Below are positions 58,991 to 64,000 of a stretch of DNA of 64,000 nt, piece by piece. The stretch lies in the NCBI GenBank assembly GCA_015680685.1, contig MNCI01026977.1, positions 477,018 through 541,017 on the forward strand, read 5' to 3'. Below the pieces are notes generated by a model that was not told the DNA's origin, did not search any database, and worked only from the letters and a program-made list of their open reading frames with translations. Every line of letters begins with the position of its first letter. Within the stretch, counting starts at the first letter, position 1. Position numbers and translations under genes: made by a program. This DNA is from Gnetum montanum (Eukaryota; Streptophyta; Gnetopsida; Gnetales; Gnetaceae).

Positions 58991-59782
58991 ATGAATGATT
59001 GGTATTATTATTCATATAATTCCTACCAGAATTTTGTGCATCCCCACATTGCTTATACTTATTTTGGTCATCCTAATGCTGTACTCAATGATCTATATCC
59101 ACCTATTCATATTAAAACCAGTATCCACACTAATCAGTTTGTTAATGAGTGTATGCACGAAGATACTGACCCTAGTCAAGAACCTCCACTTGTTCATTGG
59201 CCTAGGTATAAACCATCTGACTGTCATTATTATCATTTGGATTTTAATATTCCTGTTGATATCCCTCCTAAAGGTCATCCATTTTGGGAATGGTGGGTAC
59301 TTTACGGGCACCAAGTATCTTATTATCCTAACAATTATGATCCTGCTTGGATCCGATGTTTCAGAGCCATGCCTCATGGAGATTTTGCATATTTCACTTG
59401 TTTGCAAACCTTGGCTCATTTTTCCTTTTTAGACTATAACCCGTCCTACTTCATTACTTCTAGTCTTAGTAGGCGTACAGATTGGCAAAATCCATGGAGT
59501 CTAGCTTGGTACCAAGATATCCTGATAGCCATAGCAACCAATATTATTTTTCACTGTGAAAGAAATAATATCATCCCCTCGACTCTTGAGCCCTATAATT
59601 ACGATCCAGCTTTCCAAATCTTGCACAAGGAAGATGGCACATGGCGTGTTCGTTGGTATAATGCCAGTGAGAATCTTCTAGTCTAGCAGGCCCATTCATC
59701 TGATGAAGACCCAAAGGAATCTGAAGCACCCACGACGCCAAGAGATAATGATGATTCTGACACCGATGATAGTGAACAGTAA
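58991..59782 (+). pseudogene. Second ORF of the pararetrovirus, unknown function
   Basis: A frame of 263 codons plus stop, from ATG 58991 to TAA 59780-59782, with one internal TAG at 59684. The first 231 codons are rich in Trp, Tyr, His and Pro (for example HPFWEWWVLYGHQVSYYPN), and WQNPWSLAWYQDIL is followed by a hydrophobic IAIATNIIF. After the TAG the frame continues as an acidic Asp/Glu/Ser tail of 32 codons. I do not recognise a domain. Its place after RNase H and before the promoter corresponds to the downstream ORF of some caulimovirid genera, but similarity to the inclusion/transactivator protein is not evident. One nonsense change makes it a pseudogene as read. Confidence 0.65.
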
Positions 59783-59841
59783 AAGTAGTCATGAATAGTA
59801 AAAGTAAATTTGTAATAGTAAGATTTGTAATGAAAGCATAT

Positions 59842-59935
59842 CCAATAGTGCGATGTGCTGAGTCATTAGGGTTCTTCTCTCTCCTCCTCAACTATCTATA
59901 AAAAGAAACCTCCTCTCCTCTTGTAGAGGGAGGCA
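59842..59935 (+). promoter_or_regulatory. Pararetroviral pregenomic RNA promoter
   Basis: CCAAT at 59842-59846, a bZIP-type TGAGTCA at 59859-59865 and TATAAAAA at 59897-59904, in the order and spacing of caulimovirid promoters. A CT-rich tract (59876-59890) precedes the TATA box and an imperfect inverted CCTCCTCT/AGAGGGAGG follows. Start of transcription is expected near 59930. Confidence 0.65.
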
Positions 59936-60013
59936 AGAAAAGAGATAGAGGCAAGAGCAAGTAGTAGTAGAGTCTAGTCTTCCCTTTCTGCAAGTTCCTT
60001 TCCTTGAGTTTGT

Positions 60014-60145
60014 ATGCAAGAGTCCCATATCAGAGATATCTAAGAGTGATGCGTTGTGCTCCTCTTAAAGCATTCCTGGTATGCTGTAAGTGTCAAAGTA
60101 GAGATATCGTAAAGTGCTGCGCTGTGCGCCTTTACAAGCATTCCT
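60014..60145 (+). other. Leader short ORF and two tandem hairpins with compensatory changes
   Basis: ATG at 60014 opens a 9-residue frame whose TAA (60041-60043) is the first three bases of a hairpin stem. Hairpin 1: TAAGAG (60041-60046) with CTCTTA (60062-60067). Hairpin 2: GTAAAG (60109-60114) with CTTTAC (60130-60135). Both have 6-bp stems and 15-base loops, each preceded by GAGATATC and followed by AAGCATTCCTG, 68 bases apart. Three of six base pairs differ between copies and all three keep pairing. A partial third unit lies near 60180-60199. Confidence 0.7.
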
Positions 60146-60294
60146 GCTTATATGTGTGTAACAGAGAAATCTCAGATTGTTATATCTAAAAGAATTCCTG
60201 TTAAAGAGTGTGTGTAATATGTTTGGGCCATATGCCATAATATAAAGAATGTTTTTTGCATGTTTCCCCGCTTCCGATGAGCGACTTTTGAGAG

Positions 60295-60306
60295 TGGTAT
60301 CGGAGT
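60295..60306 (+). promoter_or_regulatory. Pararetroviral PBS (tRNA-Met type)
   Basis: TGGTATCGGAGT differs by two transitions from TGGTATCAGAGC, the complement of the initiator tRNA-Met 3' end used by caulimovirids. It lies about 365 bases after the expected RNA start. About 140 bases of viral-looking leader follow, including a run of ten G at 60378-60387. Confidence 0.75.
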
Positions 60307-60449
60307 CTACGTTCCAATCTATTTCGATCTGTTTTGCTCATCCGTGTCTCCCACGCACATCGCTTTTTCTCCCGGCTGGGGGGGGGGAAGTGTCACTAGT
60401 TTATTTGGTGTTGTATTTGCAAGGATATTGGTGTTACTAGCTTTTTTCA

Positions 60450-61690
60450 AGGACACTCATTAAGGAAGCTAAAAGTTGGTACCAATCCTTAGAACCAGAA
60501 TATATCCAAAGATGGAGTACCATGTTAGAATTGTTTAATGAAAAATATCAAATGTACTCTAGAGTGTCTAGCTTGGCAAATCCAAGCTAGAAACAAGGAG
60601 CACATGAACCCTTGGATGTCATCATGGGCTGATACTATTCACTCCTACATTGATGCTTGGGCCATGGTTACTCTCAAAAGGAATGACTTCACAACATCAT
60701 AGATGGGCTCAAGGAAAAAATAAGAAGAATAGGTGGGGTGTATGCCCAAGGAAGATTGTCTAAAATGAGAGATTATCAAATCCAAAGGTTAATTGAGCAA
60801 GTAGAGAAAGAAGAAGGTGAGCTATGAAAGAGGGAAAGTGCTAAAGAATATAATAGGGATCCTTCCATTAGAAAATAAGAGGTTTAACTTTGTGACAAGG
60901 AGGATTCACCACTTGATGAAGTGGTGAATAGAAAGACATTGCCCATCCAAAAATCTATTTTTGATATTTCCACCAAGGTTAACAAGTTATGGGAATCTTT
61001 GGATGGAAAGTTTTAAAATATTTTAAAGATTGTTAAAGAATCCAAATTGCAAAATAGTGATCATAATTATATGAGGCAAAAAGACATTGAACATGACTAC
61101 CAAAGAGGTAAGGGCAAAGCTACTATAGTAGAGGAAATTTTGGAGTTTGACTCTGATGATGAAATTGAATGTAACATCTGTCAATATCAACATCTAAAGG
61201 GATTTTTCCTTATGATTTCACACTTACAAGAGTCTAGAGTGTATGCATTGAATCCTTTCGTAGCACATAGGCAAGCTCCAAGACAACTGCCTTATCCTCA
61301 AGGCAGTCTAAGACAGTTCCACCAGCAACAACAAGCTTACTACCCAAGTGGAGCTTCTTCACAACTGTATGAATAATAGCAATAGTGGTATCAACCACAA
61401 TCATGGTGAATGCCACAACCAAGGTAGCAATACCCTTATAGGCAACTAGATCCATATGGGTACTATGTTTACTAGCCCATCTTCCCTAGAAGTTCTACGA
61501 GTCATACATCATTCTAGCATCACTATTACCCTCTAGAGCTAAAACCAGTTACCATCTACTCAAGGGAAAGATCCATATCCATATCCTTATCATCCCCCAC
61601 ATCCCTCTGCACCTACACCTCCACCTTTAACTCAATTACCTCTTACTCCATCCATGAAGGGTGAAATTCTTCCACAACCACAACAATGAA
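60450..61690 (+). pseudogene. Element E gag, C-terminal part
   Basis: Resumes at LIKEAKSWYQSLEPEYIQRW, the gag core, with CLGHGY, NIIDGLKEKIRR, GVYAQGRLSKM and DYQIQRLIEQVEKEEGEL (60650-60825). A coiled segment STKVNKLWESLDGKF is at 60970-61015. 61047-61376 is open: Lys/Glu-rich region, CNICQYQHLKG motif at about 61172-61204 (the last Cys is Phe) and Gln/Pro/Tyr-rich tail. Further tail to about 61690 is broken. Together with 47457-47903 and 57899-58179 this makes one gag split by element F and the pararetrovirus. Confidence 0.8.
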
Positions 61691-61879
61691 ATGTTACAAG
61701 GGCTATACACTCACAACTAGTTTTTCAACTAAGTGGTTCAAATAATTGATCAACAAAAAAACATTTCTTCCAGCTAAGAAGTCCTCTCTAAGCCTCACAA
61801 CCTACTCAAGTTGATCTCCTTGCATCTCCAGGATCCTTTTCCTTTTCATCAAATATCTTCAAGTGCCCGTCAAACCAAG

Positions 61880-62270
61880 TGCCACCTAGGATCTGCACTG
61901 TAATGCTAACTCATGTTGTTTCTAACTAGATTAAGGCTTGCAATCTTTCTACAAAAACATTTGATCTAAGAAGTCCACTCATCTATATACAGTTTTCTAG
62001 ACAAGAGCCATGCAAAGCTCTTCTTGACTCTGGTTTTGTATTTAACCTCATCTCCCATGATATGTACAAGGCCTAGTACCTACCACCTCTTAAGAAGAGC
62101 AACATCTATTAGTCAATTACTGTCCCTTTGAGATTAGTAGAGGACATTGTGACCACAGTCTACGGGTGGTCTTATCCTACTGATTTTCTAGTAATCAAGG
62201 TGGATAATTGCAAAAGTAACTTCCCCATCATTATGGGAAGGGCTTGATTAAGCATGATCAATGTGCGAAT
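61880..62270 (+). pseudogene. Element E aspartic protease
   Basis: TVMLTHVVSN at about 61900, CKALLDSGFVFNLISHDMYK with active-site D-S-G at 62026-62034 intact, PPLKKSNI, ITVPLRLVEDIVTTVYGW, FLVIKVDNC and FPIIMGRA at about 62223-62247. Relative to B a short piece between SNI and ITVP is deleted. Stops at the Trp and Gln positions. It would cleave the gag-pol polyprotein. Confidence 0.8.
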
Positions 62271-62870
62271 GCGAATAAGGGACCTATTCTTAGAAATATC
62301 CAAGGAAAATGAGCTAGGAAAAATAGAGAAGAAGTGTATTCCATGCATCATGTGCAAAAATAATGGGTGCAATTATGTGCAAAATATTTTATCAATCAAA
62401 AGCACATACATTAAGGCATGTAATCAGTGTGCACAAGAAATTAATATTCAATGGAGTTTGTATGTAGTAGCCACAAAGTAGGAAGGCATCTAGTGGCTAA
62501 TAGCTCATTTAGATAACAACACAATATGCATAGAGCCAATTGAGAATCTAACATATGCATATGTTGAAGGCGTGGACAAAATTAAACAAGTTCATTCTCA
62601 ATTCTCTAATGAAGTTGATGATACATATTGGGGAGAGTTGAAGATCCTTGATCACTTCAAGCAAGAGCCCTTAGAACGACAAAATTTACCAGCTGGTAGG
62701 GAGTATGTCTTTTTTAAGAATGATAAACCAGTCATCATTAATGCCAAACTTACTCCTGAACAAAAAGAAAAGTTTTTGAAAGTGGTAAATAAATGGTCAA
62801 TAGCCTTTGCTTGGTCACATCCAGAGCTAATAGGAATTGATCTAATGATATGCTAGCATCACATCTACAT
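62271..62870 (+). pseudogene. Element E linker between protease and RT
   Basis: RIRDLFLEISKENELGKIEK, ACNQCAQEINIQWSLYVVAT, ICIEPIENLTYAYVEGVDKI, WGELKILDHFKQEPLE, EYVFFKNDKPVIINAKLTPE, FAWSHPELIGIDLMIC. Same linker as in B and F. 62572-62856 is free of stops. Confidence 0.75.
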
Positions 62871-63660
62871 TAACCCAGCCATGAAGCCTAGAAGGTAGCT
62901 GTAGAAGTGGTTAAACCTCAGATTAAAACAAATTATCAAAGAGGAGATAGAACAACTCCTCAAGGCAGGGTTCATCTATCCAATCACAAATAGTGAGTGG
63001 GTTAGTCCACTTGTCATAGTATCAAAGAAGGATGCCAAATGGAGGGTTTGCATCGACTTTAGTCTATTAAATATGCAAACATTTAAGGACCATTTTCCTT
63101 TGTCATTTGTAGATCAAGTGTTAGATACCATATCCGAGCATTGTTATTATAGTTCCTTGGATGGTTATAGTGGCTATAAGCAAATCCAAATCCTACTAGA
63201 AGACCAAGCCAAGACAACATTTATGAGTCCTTGGGGAACTTTTGCATATTGTAAGATGCCATTTTGCCTATGTAATGCCCCTGCAACATTTCAACGCTTA
63301 GTCTTGAGTATCTTTCAACAAAAAATCGGTAGTGGTGTTGAAGTCTTCATTAATGACTTCTCCACCTATGGAGCTACATTTGAGGAAGATTTGGACTAAC
63401 TTGAGCAAGTACTGAAGAGATGTGTAGAGATAAACCTACGACTCAATTGGCAAAAGAGCCATCTCATGGTCTAAGAAGGCATAGTACTAGGGCATCGAAT
63501 TTTGTAGAAAGGGATTGAGGTAGACCTAGAAAAGATAAATATCATCTAAGGAATAACATGCCAACCTGAGACTGTTAAAGATGTTCGATCATTCCTTGGA
63601 TACATTGGTTACTACCAGTGATTTATTGAGAATTTATCTAAGATTGGTAGAACTTACAAA
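62871..63660 (+). pseudogene. Element E reverse transcriptase
   Basis: EIEQLLKAGFIYPITNSEWV, SPLVIVSKKDAKWRVCIDF, FKDHFPLSFVDQVLDTISEH, SSLDGYSGYKQIQI, SPWGTFAYCKMPFCLCNAPA, then VFINDFSTYG at about 63345-63374, where the first Asp of F-x-D-D is Asn. QKSHLMV and VRSFLGYIGYYQ follow. The central 327 bases (63073-63399) are open. The catalytic change and flanking stops indicate an inactive copy. Confidence 0.85.
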
Positions 63661-63689
63661 GAATGATGCACCTTTCATTTGGACTAAGG

Positions 63690-64000
63690 AATGTGAACAC
63701 ACATTTCAATAATTAAAGGAGAAACTCAAAGAAACACCAATCCTACAGGTAAAAGATTGGTCCAAAATATTTCATATCATGATAGACATATCTAGCTATG
63801 CTTTGGAAGTGGTGCTAATGCAGTTGGATGATAAGAAATGTTCATATTATATCCACTACATGAGTAGAAGCATTATGGGGGCATAGTTGAATTACACCAC
63901 CATGGAGAAAGAATTAATGGTAATGGTATGTGTGTGTTAGAAAGGTTTAGACATTATGTGCTAGGTTATAAGGTATTTGTACATGTGGACCATAGTGCAG
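63690..64000 (+). pseudogene. Element E RNase H, cut by the window end
   Basis: MIDISSYALEVVLMQLDDKK, reached after a frame change near 63640-63780, then YYIHYMSRSIMGA, LNYTTMEKELMVMV, RHYVLGYKVFVHVDHSA. The first catalytic Asp is present in IDIS (IDAS elsewhere). The element continues beyond the window; its integrase and 3' LTR are not seen. Confidence 0.8.

Larger units (their letters stand above)
58180..60449 (+). mobile_element. Endogenous pararetrovirus fragment (Caulimoviridae)
   Basis: A block with no similarity to the surrounding gypsy element, inserted in its gag. It holds the end of a caulimovirid RT, RNase H, a second ORF, a TATA promoter, a leader with repeated hairpins, and a tRNA-Met-type PBS. 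The order fits a caulimovirid genome from RT to just past the PBS. There are no integrase and no LTRs, as expected of this family, whose members enter host DNA by accident. The genus cannot be fixed by eye; plant genomes carry several endogenous-only lineages. Movement protein, coat, protease and most of RT are absent, so this is an incomplete, non-infectious relic. Confidence 0.85.

Noticed and set aside
60004-60189. A 61-codon Cys-rich frame in the pararetroviral leader
   Set aside because: It lacks an ATG at its beginning, overlaps the structured tandem hairpins, and its repeats come from the 68-base RNA units.

Overview
The window is nuclear DNA of a land plant, most likely a large-genome seed plant. 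It is AT-rich, has no operon-like organisation and consists almost entirely of nested, decayed retroelements. I find no confidently functional host gene. The dominant elements are Ty3/gypsy retrotransposons of the Athila type. Evidence for this is a gag core with PGHG and IDGLHNE-like motifs, reverse transcriptase with DGYSGY and F-x-D-D-F-S-T-Y-G, a primer binding site (PBS) matching tRNA-Asp, and LTRs of about 0.82-1.0 kb ending TGATG...CATCA. Most stop codons look like C-to-T or G-to-A changes, as expected of methylated, silenced repeats. The assembly has an 824-base gap (51278-52101), a 15-base gap in a microsatellite, and two single-n joins flanked by exact duplications.

Layout. 1-4640: tip of a non-LTR element, a minus-strand relic of an accessory retrotransposon ORF, then an LTR followed by what appears to be the complement of a whole tRNA-Asp and a gag/protease remnant (element G). 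4860-14955: copies of an unnamed AT-rich repeat (R), one split by minus-strand element A (5772-13063, TSD ATAAT), which itself contains a solo LTR (6766-7586, TSD CTAAC). 14956-19384: unassigned sequence with a GC-rich stretch, then a Ty1/copia gag-protease pseudogene holding a solo LTR (18406-19275, TSD TTGCT). 19385-36000: minus-strand element D, split by the most complete element, B (20351-30424, plus strand, TSD GTTTA). 36001-38104: a perfect palindrome, unknown sequence and a third R copy. 38105-64000: plus-strand element E, broken by element C (38695-47456, gag plus accessory ORF, no pol), minus-strand element F (47904-57898, TSD CTCTT) and a fragment of an endogenous caulimovirid pararetrovirus (about 58180-60449). 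The pararetrovirus fragment holds RT-RNase H, a second ORF, a promoter, a structured leader and a tRNA-Met-type PBS.

How the parts relate. Elements C and D, and a relic at 960-2130, share a downstream accessory ORF: a conserved N-terminal domain and a coiled-coil C-terminus. In C and D it is preceded by a copy of the LTR U3 head with its TATA box, which looks like a promoter-plus-ORF module. The LTR bodies are alike across elements, but the U3 heads differ and are each built of short palindromic or tandem units. The least expected observations are the full-length tRNA-Asp complement at 2991-3066, the tandem hairpins with compensatory base changes in the pararetroviral leader (60033-60145), and the internal U3-plus-ORF module.
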